A stretch of 64,000 nucleotides of DNA from Actinomycetota bacterium (GTDB lineage Bacteria; Actinomycetota; Thermoleophilia; BMS3ABIN01), in NCBI GenBank assembly GCA_016235065.1, contig JACRMB010000003.1, positions 648,524-712,523 on the forward strand. The letters run 5' to 3'. The notes beneath the pieces are model-generated. The model ran no database searches. It saw only the letters and a program-made list of their open reading frames with translations, and was not told where the DNA came from. The translations under genes were made by a program, and so were the position numbers. Each line of letters opens with the position of its first letter. Positions within the stretch are counted from its first letter, which is position 1. Positions 17,079 to 26,269 of the stretch are shown piece after piece.

Positions 17079-17140
17079 GCGGTTGATTCCCGCAGCCCAA
17101 GCGGTTGACTCCCGCCGGCAGTTAACTCCTGCCTGCCCAG
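17079..17140 (+). repeat. Short intergenic tandem repeat, about 22-bp period
   Basis: GCGGTTGATTCCCGC (17079-17093) recurs as GCGGTTGACTCCCGC (17101-17115) and in weaker form as GCAGTTAACTCCTGC (17117-17131). It lies between convergent genes. No function is apparent. Confidence 0.6.
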
Positions 17141-17406
17141 CGGCGTGACAGGCCTGAAAGCCCCTCACGCCAGAACAAACGCCAGAATTCGGTCTTCTGA
17201 TAGCGGGCGTAGGCAGCTCGCCGCTCCGGATCGTTGAGAACGTCGCGCGCCTCGTTTATCTCCTGCATCTTCAGGTTGGCCCATTCCCGCTGCTCCGGGG
17301 GATAGGCGTCGGGATGATACTTGCGGGCCAGCGCCTTGTAGGCGCGGTCGATCACTTCCGTGGATGCTTCCGGATGGACTTCGAGGATTCGGTAGTAGTC
17401 TTTCAA
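17122..17406 (-). CDS. Short J-domain protein
   Basis: The 94-residue protein is essentially one J-domain: YYRILEVHPEAS, the invariant HPD in ARKYHPDAYPP, and NEARDVLNDPERRAAYAR. J-domains stimulate the ATPase of DnaK-type chaperones. No zinc-finger or substrate domain is present; the C-terminal 25 residues are basic and aromatic. It is not the main DnaJ. It converges on the PCYCGC gene. Confidence 0.88.
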   Translation of the reverse strand: MKDYYRILEVHPEASTEVIDRAYKALARKYHPDAYPPEQREWANLKMQEINEARDVLNDPERRAAYARYQKTEFWRLFWREGLSGLSRRWAGRS

Positions 17407-17679
17407 GCTATCAGGGTTCGCTCTCGGCCTTTCGGTTTCACTCTCAAGCCGTTGACGGCTCGATCAATGGTACCGCAATAGGTAAGTGGTTCCAAGCGGG
17501 AGCGCTCTGAAGGGTGCCATCAGGGGATTCTGCCCAGCGCTGACTCATTCCAGCGCTGGTTCATGCAATAGGCCGCCGGGCCGGCATATTCAGCTCGCAA
17601 CCGCCGCTCTTGACCCGACGCAACTTCCGCGTCAACTGATTTCACAATTCGAACGTTTACAACTCGCGCTACGTGAGGA

Positions 17680-18153
17680 TTATGCAGTAATCCTCGTCTT
17701 TTGGGAATCCGAGAATTCCCAGCCCTTGGAAGACCCGGCCTCGAAAGTCATTTTCTCCGAGGCCAAATCGGCGAATGAGGTCGACTCGAGACGGTCGATG
17801 AGCGTCTGCTGAATGCGGTCCCATACAGGGTGCACCGGACAAAAACTCTCACGGTTGCATTCGCCTTCGTCACGAAGGCAGCGGTTCAGCATGATCGGCT
17901 CTTCGATGGCCTCGATGACCTCGAGCAGGTTGATATCTTCAGGTCCCCGGGCGAGCAGGACACCACCCTGGTTACCGCGCAGCGTCCGGACGAGTCCGGC
18001 GCGCGCCAGGGTGCGCATGATCGTGGGGAGGTATTTCTCCGGAATCCCTTCGCTGGAGGCGATCTCCTTGGTCTGAACGACATTGCCCGGCTCCGCGGCC
18101 GACAGATGCAATAGTGCGCGAATAGCATAGTCTGCCTGTCTTGTGAGTTGCAT
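17680..18153 (-). CDS. Rrf2-family transcription regulator with cluster-binding cysteines
   Basis: The 157-residue protein opens MQLTRQADYAIRALLHLS, the typical Rrf2 winged helix, with EIASSEGIPEKYLPTIMRTL as the recognition region. Three cysteines in CLRDEGECNRESFC match the spacing of 2Fe-2S-binding members such as IscR and NsrR, so it likely senses iron-sulfur status, nitric oxide or redox state. The last 35 residues are poorly conserved. A strong ribosome binding site (GGAGGAGGTGA) precedes the start. The target genes are unknown. Confidence 0.9.
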   Translation of the reverse strand: MQLTRQADYAIRALLHLSAAEPGNVVQTKEIASSEGIPEKYLPTIMRTLARAGLVRTLRGNQGGVLLARGPEDINLLEVIEAIEEPIMLNRCLRDEGECNRESFCPVHPVWDRIQQTLIDRLESTSFADLASEKMTFEAGSSKGWEFSDSQKTRITA

Positions 18154-18574
18154 TTGTCACCTCCTCCAACGATAAGATTTCGCGTGGGTATGAGAGCCCA
18201 GCGCCTACATCCACATGCCGTAAAATCCTACGCTAGAGCATATCGCCACCGGTGATTGCCGCCTATCGGGGAAAACCCCCATCTTTGTTATCGATATAAC
18301 TAATTTGAGTTGATAGGTTTTGTTAGAAGGGTAAGGAAGAATTGTGAGAATATGCGGTTTTGCAGGCAAAAACCGTCGATATCTTCAACAGCTGGCTTAT
18401 AGGAAGCAGGAGGGAAACGGGGCTTGACGTCGGTCCGCTCTTCTCGTGTTCGATTTTGTGACTCGAGTGTTTCAGTAGTTATGTCAGACAGGCTGATTCA
18501 GTTTGACCGATTCTGTCCTCGTATCTTTCAGGTACCTGCGGACGGTCGCGCCGGTCTGGCGGCTCGTCAGACAG
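18154..18574 (-). other. 421-bp intergenic region upstream of the Rrf2 gene
   Basis: No gene could be supported. The part near 18280-18330 is AT-rich (TTATCGATATAACTAATTTG) and may contain the leftward promoter of the Rrf2 gene. A small GGGGAAAACCCCC hairpin lies just before it. The rest to 18574 shows no recognisable structure. Confidence 0.4.
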
Positions 18575-19912
18575 CTACCATTTCTTCTCGAGGTTGAGCA
18601 GCTCGCGCGTATAGCCGACGACGCAGATCGGCGAGACGATGAACTGGTAGAAGAGGAAGTAGGCCAGGAAACCGAGGAGGTTGCGGCGGATGCGCAGCCC
18701 CATCAACTCGAAGACCCCCTTCTGGTATCGCAGCATGATCAGAACGATAAAGGCGGTCAGCGGCAGGACCAGCAGGGTCATCAGGCCGGCGATGTAGAAA
18801 TGGCCGAAACAGGCCAGCACCACCCCGGGAAGGAATACCAGCGTGAATACCAGGTCAAGCGGCGGGAAGAGCAGGTCCAGCGCAACGAAGAAACTGGCGA
18901 AGCGCCGTCGCCGCCAGACGATGCCGAGGTGGCTCTTGAGCGCCTCGATCATCCCGCGGGCCCAGCGCTGCCGCTGGCGGAAGAAGCTGCGGAAGTTCTC
19001 CGGCACCCTGGTGAATGCGATCGCCGTCGGTTCGTGAACGATCTGGTGCCCTTCTCCCAGCAGCGCCCAGGTCAGGACTATATCTTCGCCGATGCGGTTC
19101 GGCCAGCCCCGCGCCGAGCGGACAACGCCGGTGCGGAAGGCGCTGAATGCGCCCTGGGCTACCAGGGTTCCCCGGTACATGCTCTGCTGGCGCTTGACCG
19201 CGCCGATCCCCAGGAAGTAGTCCCATTCCTGCAGGCGCGTGAAATGTGACGCTCTCGAATTCTTGGCCAGGACTGTCCCCGCTACCGCAGCTGTATCCGG
19301 ACTCTGGATCAGCCGCGCAACGATCCGCCGGAGAGCCTGCGGATGCAGGAAGGTGTCGGCGTCGATCGTCACCAGCACCCGGTGAGACACCGCTTCCAGG
19401 CCGGCGTTGAGCGCCGCTGCTTTTCCCTGGTGGGGGATGGATATTACTTCCAGGCAAGGCTTCCTCAGGGAGCGCAGGTAATTGAGCGTCTCATCCGAGG
19501 AACCGTCGTCGACGACGATGATTTCCACTTCACCGGGATAATCCTGGTTGGCCAGTCCGCGGAAGGTCTCTGGCAGGGTGTCTTCTTCGTTATAGGCTGC
19601 CATCAGGATGGAAACGCCCGGCATACTGGTGTCGAGTTGCAGCTTTGGCTGCCGGTAACTCAAAAGGCTGAGCAGCAGGAAGACATTAAGGTATCCAGGG
19701 ATGATGGCCACGAAAGCCACCAGGATGATGGCCCCTGGGAGAGTGATGGCATCGTCGAGGTCGCCGATCCAGCGGGACGCCAGCAGGCAACCGGCGGCTG
19801 CGAAAAGCAGCGCACCTATGTTAGCGACTATGAATCGCGCCGCCATCCCGTAGCGTGGTAGCCCCCCGACCAGCCCGTCACTACGCTCAACCGTATCGAT
19901 CTGAGTATTCAT
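18575..19912 (-). CDS. Family 2 processive-type membrane glycosyltransferase
   Basis: The 445-residue protein has two N-terminal membrane helices (about 28-90), a GT2 catalytic domain (about 97-330) and three to four C-terminal helices. Motifs: VSILMAAYNEEDTLPETFRG, VDDGSSDET, TIDADTFLHP and the product-site QRQRWARG. This layout matches PgaC, hyaluronan and cellulose synthase-like enzymes that polymerise and extrude a polysaccharide or make a lipid-linked sugar. No PgaA/B/D partners are nearby, so the product is unknown. Confidence 0.87.
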   Translation of the reverse strand: MNTQIDTVERSDGLVGGLPRYGMAARFIVANIGALLFAAAGCLLASRWIGDLDDAITLPGAIILVAFVAIIPGYLNVFLLLSLLSYRQPKLQLDTSMPGVSILMAAYNEEDTLPETFRGLANQDYPGEVEIIVVDDGSSDETLNYLRSLRKPCLEVISIPHQGKAAALNAGLEAVSHRVLVTIDADTFLHPQALRRIVARLIQSPDTAAVAGTVLAKNSRASHFTRLQEWDYFLGIGAVKRQQSMYRGTLVAQGAFSAFRTGVVRSARGWPNRIGEDIVLTWALLGEGHQIVHEPTAIAFTRVPENFRSFFRQRQRWARGMIEALKSHLGIVWRRRRFASFFVALDLLFPPLDLVFTLVFLPGVVLACFGHFYIAGLMTLLVLPLTAFIVLIMLRYQKGVFELMGLRIRRNLLGFLAYFLFYQFIVSPICVVGYTRELLNLEKKW

Positions 19913-20102
19913 GCGAAGTCGTTTATCCCTTACCCCAAGGCGTGGAAATAAAACGATATGAGCCAGCCGGGCCTACGGCTAAAAGGCCCAGCGCTGACCC
20001 GGCAACATAATTCGCCATCACGACTACAAAACCTTCATTTGGAAGACGGCATTTGGGGGGACGCTGCTGAACTTCAGGAACTAACGCCGCCGGTACTTTC
20101 CT
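19913..20102. other. Intergenic gap between nrdJ and the glycosyltransferase
   Basis: 190 bases downstream of nrdJ and upstream of the leftward glycosyltransferase gene. No terminator hairpin with a T-run, small gene or repeat was recognised. Confidence 0.3.
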
Positions 20103-22220
20103 CTAGATCTCGCAATCGACTGCCGGGCAGCCGCCGGCGAACTCCGGACCGGCTCGCACATGTCCGCCGCCGTCGCCGAGGTCAGCTTCGCTGGTGCCTC
20201 CGAGATACAGGACCTGCTGTTTGCGGCTGCCATAGCGGAATACAGTTATACCCTTACAGCCCAGGTCCCAGGCGAGCAGGAATACGCGCCGCACATCGTC
20301 GATGCCCGCTTCCCGCGGCAGGTTGACCGTTTTCGAGACGGCGTTGTCCACATATTTCTGGAAGGCAGCCTGCATGCGCACGTGCCACTCGGCATCGATA
20401 TCCATGGCGGTAACGAACAGTTTGCGCACATCCTCGGGGACGGCCTCGTTGCACTGCACGCTTCCCGTCCGCGAGATCTCCATCATCAGCTCTTCTGAAT
20501 AGAATCCCCGCTCGCGCGCCACCCGCTCGAAATCGGCGCTCACCTCCAGCATCTGGGTGCCTTCCATGACATCCCGGATGAAGGAGATAGCGAACAGAGG
20601 CTCGATGCCGCTGCTGGTTCCCGAGATGACACTGATGGTGCCTGTCGGGGCGATGGTGGTCACGGTGGCGTTGCGCATGGCCTCATAGCCCCGCAGCTGC
20701 CAGAGGCTGCCTTCGAAATTGGGAAAAGACCCGCGCCGCCTGGCAATCTCGGCCGACCTGGCAACGGCTCTTTCCTCGATGAACTTCATGATCTCCTCAG
20801 CCTTGGCCAGGGCCTCCGCGGAATCGTAACGGATCCCCAGACGCAGCAGGGTCTCGGCGAAGCCCATGACGCCAAGGCCGATCTTGCGGTTGCCGTCGGT
20901 CATCACTTTTATCTCAGCCAGGGGAAAACGGTTGGCGTCGATGACGTTGTCGAGGAAGTGGACGGCGATATCGACGAGGGTGCCGAGCCGTTCCCAGTCG
21001 ATACCTGAGTCCTGCAAAACCAGCTTCGACAGGTCGATTGAGCCCAGGTTGCACGACTCATATGGCAGCAGCGGCTGCTCGCCGCAGGGATTCGTCGTCT
21101 CCATCGGCCCCAGCGCAGGTGTCGGATTCACCCTGTTGATGCGGTCGATAAAGATCATCCCCGGATCGCCTGAGGCCCAGGCGGCCGAAGCGATAGCCTC
21201 CATCACCGGCAGCGCCCGCAGCCTGCCCGCTGGTTCTCCCGTCCGCGGATTCACCAGGCCGTATTCGCCATCTACCCGCACAGCTTCCATGAACTCGTCA
21301 GTCGCTGCCACCGAGATATTGAAATTCGCCAGCCTGCTGTCGCCGCTCTTGGCGCCGATGAATTCGAGGATGTCAGGATGGTCCACCCTAAGGGTTCCCA
21401 TGTTGGCTCCGCGCCGCCGTCCGCCCTGTTTGACCACGTCGGTGGCGCTGTCGAAGGCGCCCATGAAACTGACGGGACCGGAGGCAACACCGTGGGTCGT
21501 CCCCACCAGGTCGCCCTTCGGCCGCAGATGGGTGAACGAGAAGCCGGTGCCGCCTCCCGCCTGGTGGATGATGGCCATATATTTCACGGAATCGAAGATC
21601 CCGGGAATGGAATCGGGGACTGGCAGGACGAAACAGGCCGACAGCAATCCCAGGTCGGTGCCGGCGTTCATCAGGGTGGGGGAGTTTGGGAGGAACTCGC
21701 GCGAGGCCATCACCTCGTAGAACCGCTGTTCCGCGATGGCCGGATCGTCTCCATACCGGGCTTCCGGGGCGGCGATATGCCGGGCTACCCTCCGGAACAG
21801 CTCCCCGGGGGATTCCGTAACCTGACCATGCTCATCCTTGGCGAGGTACCTCTTTTTCAGCACCGTCAGGGCGTTCAGAGGCAGCTTCAGGTCATCCCGC
21901 ACACCCAGGAAGTGCCTGGCGGCGCGGATCTCGGCCCGTCTGTGCCTGTAGGCCATATATGCCCGCGCTGTCGCCTTGTGCGGGCTGGTCATCAGGACTT
22001 CCTCGACGATGTCCTGGATCTGCTCCACGTCAGGATTGCCGCCGGGGAACCGTGATTCGAGCTGGCCCACCACTTGCGTCGTCATCTCATCCGCAGAAGG
22101 ACCGGTGCGGTCGCCGGTGGCTGTCATGGCCCGCGCGATCGCCCGTTCTATGCGCATCGAGTCGAAAGGCACTCGTTCACCGTCACGGCTGCGAATCGCA
22201 GTGATAGCGCTATCGCTCAT
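20103..22220 (-). CDS. nrdJ: Adenosylcobalamin-dependent ribonucleotide reductase, class II
   Basis: The 705-residue protein begins with an ATP-cone (about 1-95), then the class II catalytic barrel. Motifs include EFLPNSPTLMNAG, GLLSACFVLPVPDS (one of the redox Cys), NPCGEQPLLPYESCNLGSID with the thiyl-radical Cys and Glu, and APTGTISVISGTSSGIEPLF. The C-terminus ends GGCPAVDCEI with a Cys pair suited to re-reducing the active site. It makes dNDPs and uses the cofactor made by the left-end operon. ATG 22220 was preferred over a TTG 24 bases upstream because GGAG lies seven bases before it. Confidence 0.95.
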   Translation of the reverse strand: MSDSAITAIRSRDGERVPFDSMRIERAIARAMTATGDRTGPSADEMTTQVVGQLESRFPGGNPDVEQIQDIVEEVLMTSPHKATARAYMAYRHRRAEIRAARHFLGVRDDLKLPLNALTVLKKRYLAKDEHGQVTESPGELFRRVARHIAAPEARYGDDPAIAEQRFYEVMASREFLPNSPTLMNAGTDLGLLSACFVLPVPDSIPGIFDSVKYMAIIHQAGGGTGFSFTHLRPKGDLVGTTHGVASGPVSFMGAFDSATDVVKQGGRRRGANMGTLRVDHPDILEFIGAKSGDSRLANFNISVAATDEFMEAVRVDGEYGLVNPRTGEPAGRLRALPVMEAIASAAWASGDPGMIFIDRINRVNPTPALGPMETTNPCGEQPLLPYESCNLGSIDLSKLVLQDSGIDWERLGTLVDIAVHFLDNVIDANRFPLAEIKVMTDGNRKIGLGVMGFAETLLRLGIRYDSAEALAKAEEIMKFIEERAVARSAEIARRRGSFPNFEGSLWQLRGYEAMRNATVTTIAPTGTISVISGTSSGIEPLFAISFIRDVMEGTQMLEVSADFERVARERGFYSEELMMEISRTGSVQCNEAVPEDVRKLFVTAMDIDAEWHVRMQAAFQKYVDNAVSKTVNLPREAGIDDVRRVFLLAWDLGCKGITVFRYGSRKQQVLYLGGTSEADLGDGGGHVRAGPEFAGGCPAVDCEI

Positions 22221-22266
22221 GGCAATCTCCAAAGAGATCCGCAAATCGTAGTTACCTGGATCAAAA
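22219..22266 (-). other. Possible 15-codon leader peptide overlapping the nrdJ start
   Basis: On the minus strand AAAAGGAGG is followed four bases later by TTG, which opens a 15-codon frame (MIQVTTICGSLWRLP) whose TGA overlaps the nrdJ ATG as ATGA. The Shine-Dalgarno sequence is stronger than that of nrdJ itself, so translation of nrdJ could be coupled to it. No start preference or conservation can be tested here. Confidence 0.3.
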
Positions 22267-22522
22267 TGCCTCCTTTTGGCGGCAACTGTTGCTCCAGAAC
22301 CGCTAATCGGCAGTCTGGCGGCACAACAATACCTGCAAATAGCAGTATATTCATCCCCCCGGAATCAAAAACTTAATCCGTTCTTAACGGCCTAACCTTG
22401 CCGAAAACGCCCGAAGCACAGTACAATACTCGCAATTGAAAAGAGTGCGGCCATGAAAGTTCAGGCGAAAAGAGGCTGAACGAGCGGAATGTCGGGCGGG
22501 CTGCGGATCGGGAAAGGGAAAA
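22221..22522 (+). other. Divergent intergenic region, nrdJ and the Cys-rich protein
   Basis: About 300 bases between divergent genes. No cobalamin riboswitch core was found before nrdJ. For the rightward gene TTGCCG (22398-22403) and TACAAT (22422-22427), 18 bases apart, make a plausible promoter. For nrdJ, TATACT on the minus strand (22344-22349) could be a -10, but no well-spaced -35 is visible. Confidence 0.45.
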
Positions 22523-22900
22523 ATGTCTTTACTGTTGGAACTCTCCGAAGAGCTGGAGTGCAAGGAGTGCGGGGTACTTTGTGAGAAAGTGGTTTATCCC
22601 GCCAATTGCTTCGACTCCGGATGCAAGTACATCTACTCCTACGACCAGAAGGGCACGAGTTATTTCGGCTGCCTTTATAAGGTCTTCGCCGTCGAGATAG
22701 ACCTCGATGGTTTCGAGGAGCTGGAAAAGCGTAAGGGTGGTTTCGGCGCGGTCAAGGTCGTGCGGCCGCCTCGCGAGCGCTGTCACATCTCCGTGGAAAA
22801 AGCCTATAACCGCGAGCAGGGTGAATCCTGCAACGAAGCCCTGGTCAAGCGTTACTCTGCCGAAGAAGCCGAGGAGACGGTATATCACCGCGAGCGCTGA
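22523..22900 (+). CDS. Cysteine-rich protein of unknown function
   Basis: I do not recognise this 125-residue protein. Its N-terminal half has six cysteines: ELECKECGVLC, NCFDSGCKY and YFGCLYKVF, suggesting zinc or iron-sulfur binding. The C-terminal half is charged and probably helical (SAEEAEETVYHRER). A ribosome binding site GGGAAAGGG precedes the ATG and a promoter-like pair lies about 100 bases upstream. Codon use looks like that of the chromosome. It is likely a real, soluble protein. Confidence 0.7.
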   Translation: MSLLLELSEELECKECGVLCEKVVYPANCFDSGCKYIYSYDQKGTSYFGCLYKVFAVEIDLDGFEELEKRKGGFGAVKVVRPPRERCHISVEKAYNREQGESCNEALVKRYSAEEAEETVYHRER

Positions 22901-22918
22901 ACCTCTTCCCTCAACCCT

Positions 22919-22960
22919 GGGGGACACATTACTTAATTGCCAGTTGTGGGGACACATTAG
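22919..22960 (+). repeat. Dispersed repeat copy 1 (GGGACACATTAC family)
   Basis: Two direct copies of GGGGACACATTA are separated by CTTAATTGCCAGTTGTG. It starts 19 bases after the stop of the Cys-rich gene and is preceded by AACCCTGG, a variant of the AACCAG leader seen in the other copies. Confidence 0.85.
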
Positions 22961-23017
22961 CGATATTCACCGCCAAGTGACGCGTTCCCGCCGATCCATG
23001 ATTGAGCGTAGCTGACC

Positions 23018-23377
23018 ATGGATCGCGCGCGCTTCGAAGAGCTGGTCGACGAAGCCCTCCAAGGGCTGCCGGAAGAATTCGCCGACCGCCTCGACAATAT
23101 CAGCCTCATCGTCGCGGACCAGGCGACCCCGGAACAGCTTGCCAAGGTCGGAGTCAGGAATCCCAATAACCTGCTCGGGCTCTATGAGGGCGTACCCCTC
23201 ACCGACCGGCCCCGTGCTTACGCAGGCGCCCTGCCGGACCGCATCTCCATATTCAGGCTCCCCATCCAGGCGATGTCGCGCACCGATGATGATATAAAGA
23301 ACCAGGTGCGCAAGACGGTCATGCACGAGCTGGGGCATTATTTCGGGATGAGCGAGGACCAGCTGGAAGACGTGTGA
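23018..23377 (+). CDS. Small zincin-like metallopeptidase domain protein
   Basis: The 119-residue protein matches the small minimal-zincin family (DUF1025 type): an N-terminal helix MDRARFEELVDEALQGLPEEF, the GLYEGVPLTDR region, and the metal-binding HELGHYFGM near the C-terminus (two His and Glu in HExxH). It is common in Actinomycetota. The substrate is unknown and it may be a structural relative rather than an active protease. No clear ribosome binding site precedes it, and a dispersed repeat lies 58 bases upstream. Confidence 0.86.
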   Translation: MDRARFEELVDEALQGLPEEFADRLDNISLIVADQATPEQLAKVGVRNPNNLLGLYEGVPLTDRPRAYAGALPDRISIFRLPIQAMSRTDDDIKNQVRKTVMHELGHYFGMSEDQLEDV

Positions 23378-23415
23378 CTGGAGCGGTAGCCCGGTATTAT
23401 AGTCTGTAGCCTTGG

Positions 23416-23470
23416 TCAGGGCTCGATCCCCCCAGTAGTAAAAGGGCACCTGGAATCAGGGCTCGATCCC
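23416..23470 (+). repeat. Two copies of TCAGGGCTCGATCCC, 40 bp apart
   Basis: The 15-base sequence occurs at 23416-23430 and 23456-23470 between the zincin gene and the SGNH-like gene. The second copy continues AAATTGTTTTT. It resembles the end of the captured repeat at the 3' end of cbiD (GGTCAGGTCCTGAATTGTG), so it may belong to a second repeat family. Confidence 0.6.
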
Positions 23471-23529
23471 AAATTGTTTTTCATCATTCGCATTGCGGAA
23501 GCCGACCCAAACTATGGAAAGGCTTTTAG

Positions 23530-24831
23530 ATGAAAAAGGTCACATCTCGGCTTGCATCCCTGCTTTGTCTCGTGCTGCTTACTGCCTCATTCATGTTCAT
23601 GTTCAGCAGTCCGGCAGCCGCCAGCTTCTGCGCCAGCTGGCCGGATCTGTCGGTCACAGGCAGCCAGCCGTACTGGGATTCCTATTCTGATTACCTCGCC
23701 AGAGAACTGACGGTACGGTTCACGCTGTCCAACGGCAACATCACTACGACCGCTCCAGCGGTCCAGGTCACGGGGGCCAGCAGCACCGGCGGCGTCAGTC
23801 TCGCGGCCGCGGCCCCGGTCAGCATCGGCGATATCGCCGCCGGTGCCAGTACGGACTTCAACCTGGTGTTCGCCGTGCCGCAGGGCGTGTATTATTTCGA
23901 GACCAGCGTCACCGGCACCGCCGGGAGCCCACCTTCGCCAGTCAATCCGAATCCGCCTGCTTCACTGGTGAAACTGATCTTCATCCACCATTCGACCGGC
24001 GAGAACTGGCTGACCGACGGCGACGGCAATCTTGGCTCTACCCTGACCACAAACAACTATTTCGTCAGCGACACCAACTACGGCTGGGGTCCAGCGGATG
24101 CCGACGCGGGCTTTGACACTATCGGCGACCATACCGATATCGGTCACTGGTACAGCTGGTTTGCCGGACCGAATACAGGCACTTACATGACCGCGCTTTA
24201 CGCCGAGAGTGGACAGCATTCTTCATACACACGCCTGGCCAGCGACCCTGGCGGAACCAACGAGATCGTCATGTTCAAGTCGTGTTACCCGAACTCAGCC
24301 CTCAGCGGCAATCCCGGCGACGCGGCAACGGTCGGCGCCAATCCGCTTCGCGGCCAGGACGCCTGGTCGGGTGCCATGACCGTCGCCAACGCCAAGGGCA
24401 TCTACAATGACTTGCTGCCATACTTCGCCGCGCATCAGGAGAAGCTGTTCGTCGTCATCACGGCGCCGCCGCTGCAGTCGTGGGACACCAACGCCTCCGA
24501 GGCAGCCAACGCGAGAGCGTTCAACAACTGGCTGGTGGATGACTGGCTCGACAGCTACGGCCACGACAACGTCGCCGTCTTCGATTTCTACAACGTCCTG
24601 ACTTCCAACGGCGGCAGCGCCCATATCAACGACCTGGGCGCGGTCGGCGGCAACCATCACCGTTACAGCTCCGGCGCCATCGAGCACCTTGTCGCCACCG
24701 CCAACAACTACTCCGCCTATCCCGGTGGCAACGGCGGCGGCAGCCATCCCACGGCCGCAGGCGGGCAGAAGGCTTCAGGGGAATTCGCGCAGTGGCTGAA
24801 TGTTGCTTATAACCGGTGGAAGGGTATCTAG
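23530..24831 (+). CDS. Secreted SGNH-hydrolase-like protein with an N-terminal WxSYxDYL domain
   Basis: The 433-residue protein has a signal peptide (cleavage near AAAS, residue 31). Residues 33-132 form a beta-rich domain (YWDSYSDYLARELTVRFTLS) that also ends the subtilisin at 46830. A proline-rich linker follows. Residues 148-433 look like an SGNH/GDSL fold: FIHHSTGENWL, MFKSCYPNSALSG and a closing HPTAAGGQKASGEFAQWLN that could give the catalytic His. The substrate is unknown; polysaccharide acetyl groups are one possibility. The SGNH call rests on motif spacing. Confidence 0.68.
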   Translation: MKKVTSRLASLLCLVLLTASFMFMFSSPAAASFCASWPDLSVTGSQPYWDSYSDYLARELTVRFTLSNGNITTTAPAVQVTGASSTGGVSLAAAAPVSIGDIAAGASTDFNLVFAVPQGVYYFETSVTGTAGSPPSPVNPNPPASLVKLIFIHHSTGENWLTDGDGNLGSTLTTNNYFVSDTNYGWGPADADAGFDTIGDHTDIGHWYSWFAGPNTGTYMTALYAESGQHSSYTRLASDPGGTNEIVMFKSCYPNSALSGNPGDAATVGANPLRGQDAWSGAMTVANAKGIYNDLLPYFAAHQEKLFVVITAPPLQSWDTNASEAANARAFNNWLVDDWLDSYGHDNVAVFDFYNVLTSNGGSAHINDLGAVGGNHHRYSSGAIEHLVATANNYSAYPGGNGGGSHPTAAGGQKASGEFAQWLNVAYNRWKGI

Positions 24832-24893
24832 ATATTCACAGCACTCCGTGAAGGGCAGGAGACGAAAGCTTCATTACCGATAGGGGGAATTTC

Positions 24894-25133
24894 ATGGAAT
24901 GTCCAAAATGCGGCAAGCAGATGGAGGAAGGCTGGCTGGCGATCTATGAGCCACTGCCGATCACGCGGGTAGTATGGCAGCCCGTCGAGCCTGGCCAGGT
25001 CCGCGTCAAGAAACCGGAAGGGGCAGTCCGGGTGATCAAGCCCAAAGCCGGCGGAAAAGGATGTCCGACGGGACATATCTGCAAAGCCTGTGAGATGACG
25101 GTGTTCTCGTATGCGGAAAGCGATGTGACATAA
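24894..25133 (+). CDS. Small zinc-ribbon protein (DUF6487-like)
   Basis: The 79-residue protein opens MECPKCGKQMEEGWL and closes ICKACEMTVFSY, two CxxC pairs that would bind one zinc. This matches small zinc-ribbon proteins annotated as DUF6487; the function is not known. GGGGG precedes the ATG. Confidence 0.72.
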   Translation: MECPKCGKQMEEGWLAIYEPLPITRVVWQPVEPGQVRVKKPEGAVRVIKPKAGGKGCPTGHICKACEMTVFSYAESDVT

Positions 25134-25168
25134 ACCGCCGCATCACCTGTAAGTCATCCTCACGGAAC

Positions 25169-26089
25169 ATGAGACTACTTTTCACGTTCGCCTGTTTGTG
25201 CCTGGTCGTCGTCGGCTGCTCGACGCAGACTTCAGAAACAGTCACGGCTATTCCAGGTGACATATCGTCTGAGACGGCGCCGATGCCAGCCACTGCCAGC
25301 GGCCAGATAGCAACGGCCCCAACTCCAATCGATCTCAACCAGCTGCCTCTTTTCAGTCAGGCAAAGGCTGCTGCGCCGGAACGATACGATTTTGCCGTAG
25401 CTAAAGGCGCTCAGTTCGTGCCGACTTCTGACGGCAGGAGTTTCTATGTGACGTGGACACCGAAGGATTTCGACAGCGCCTCACTCAGGCCGATGATCGT
25501 CACTCTCCACGGGCATGGAAGCTGGGCTCTTGATGAGTTCTATCTCTGGCAGCCATATGCCGAACAGCGTGGCTATGGAATCATCGCCTTGCAATGGTGG
25601 TTCGGAGGCGGAGAAGCGGTCAGTGACTACTATCAGCCCGGGGAGATCTACGACATTTTCGAAAAAGGATTGAAGGAACAGGGAATCGAGCCTGGCAAAG
25701 CGTTGTTTCATGGATTCAGCCGCGGCTCGGCGAACAGCTATGCGGTGACAGCCCTGGACCGGCAGGGCAGTCGATTCTTCGGCCTCACGATCTCCAATTC
25801 GGGGGGCATGGTATCGAACTACCCGCCAAATGTTGAAATCATCAACGGCAGATTCGGCTCCGCTCCGTTAGCGGGCGCTCATTGGGCCATGTATTGTGGT
25901 GAGAACGATCCCAACCCTACCCGCGATGGTTGCGTGGCGATGCAGGCTGCCCGCGAGTCCGTGACCGGTCTTGGCGCGACAGTCGACCTCTTCATCGACG
26001 ACCCGGCGGGAGGCCACGGTGGCTTCCACCGTGATCCGGCTAATGTTAACCGGGCGCTGGACGTCTTCGATCAGCTGATCGGCGGGTAG
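25169..26089 (+). CDS. Lipoprotein alpha/beta-hydrolase
   Basis: The 306-residue protein has a lipobox (VVVGC, Cys17) followed by a Thr/Pro-rich linker. The hydrolase fold shows MIVTLHGHGSWA as the oxyanion region, HGFSRGSANSY with the nucleophilic Ser, and GGHGGFHRD holding the likely catalytic His. It resembles esterase or polyhydroxybutyrate-depolymerase-like enzymes. Substrate unknown; it is anchored on the outer face of the membrane. Confidence 0.78.
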   Translation: MRLLFTFACLCLVVVGCSTQTSETVTAIPGDISSETAPMPATASGQIATAPTPIDLNQLPLFSQAKAAAPERYDFAVAKGAQFVPTSDGRSFYVTWTPKDFDSASLRPMIVTLHGHGSWALDEFYLWQPYAEQRGYGIIALQWWFGGGEAVSDYYQPGEIYDIFEKGLKEQGIEPGKALFHGFSRGSANSYAVTALDRQGSRFFGLTISNSGGMVSNYPPNVEIINGRFGSAPLAGAHWAMYCGENDPNPTRDGCVAMQAARESVTGLGATVDLFIDDPAGGHGGFHRDPANVNRALDVFDQLIGG

Positions 26090-26269
26090 CCCGAGTCGCG
26101 TATACCTGGATTCATCCGCATGATTCAAATTAGCGGTTCGCTGTTTTTGCATAGATCCTGAAGCCGGCGTTTCGAAGGGTTTCCATGGTGGAAGTAAGAT
26201 CAATGATGGCGTTCGCGACTGACGCCACGCGCTTCTCACAATACTGACGAAATCATGGGCAGGTGTGAT

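Noticed and set aside
22245..22522. Cobalamin riboswitch upstream of nrdJ
   Set aside because: The conserved GCCAG/CCCGC core and B12 box are absent on the minus strand.
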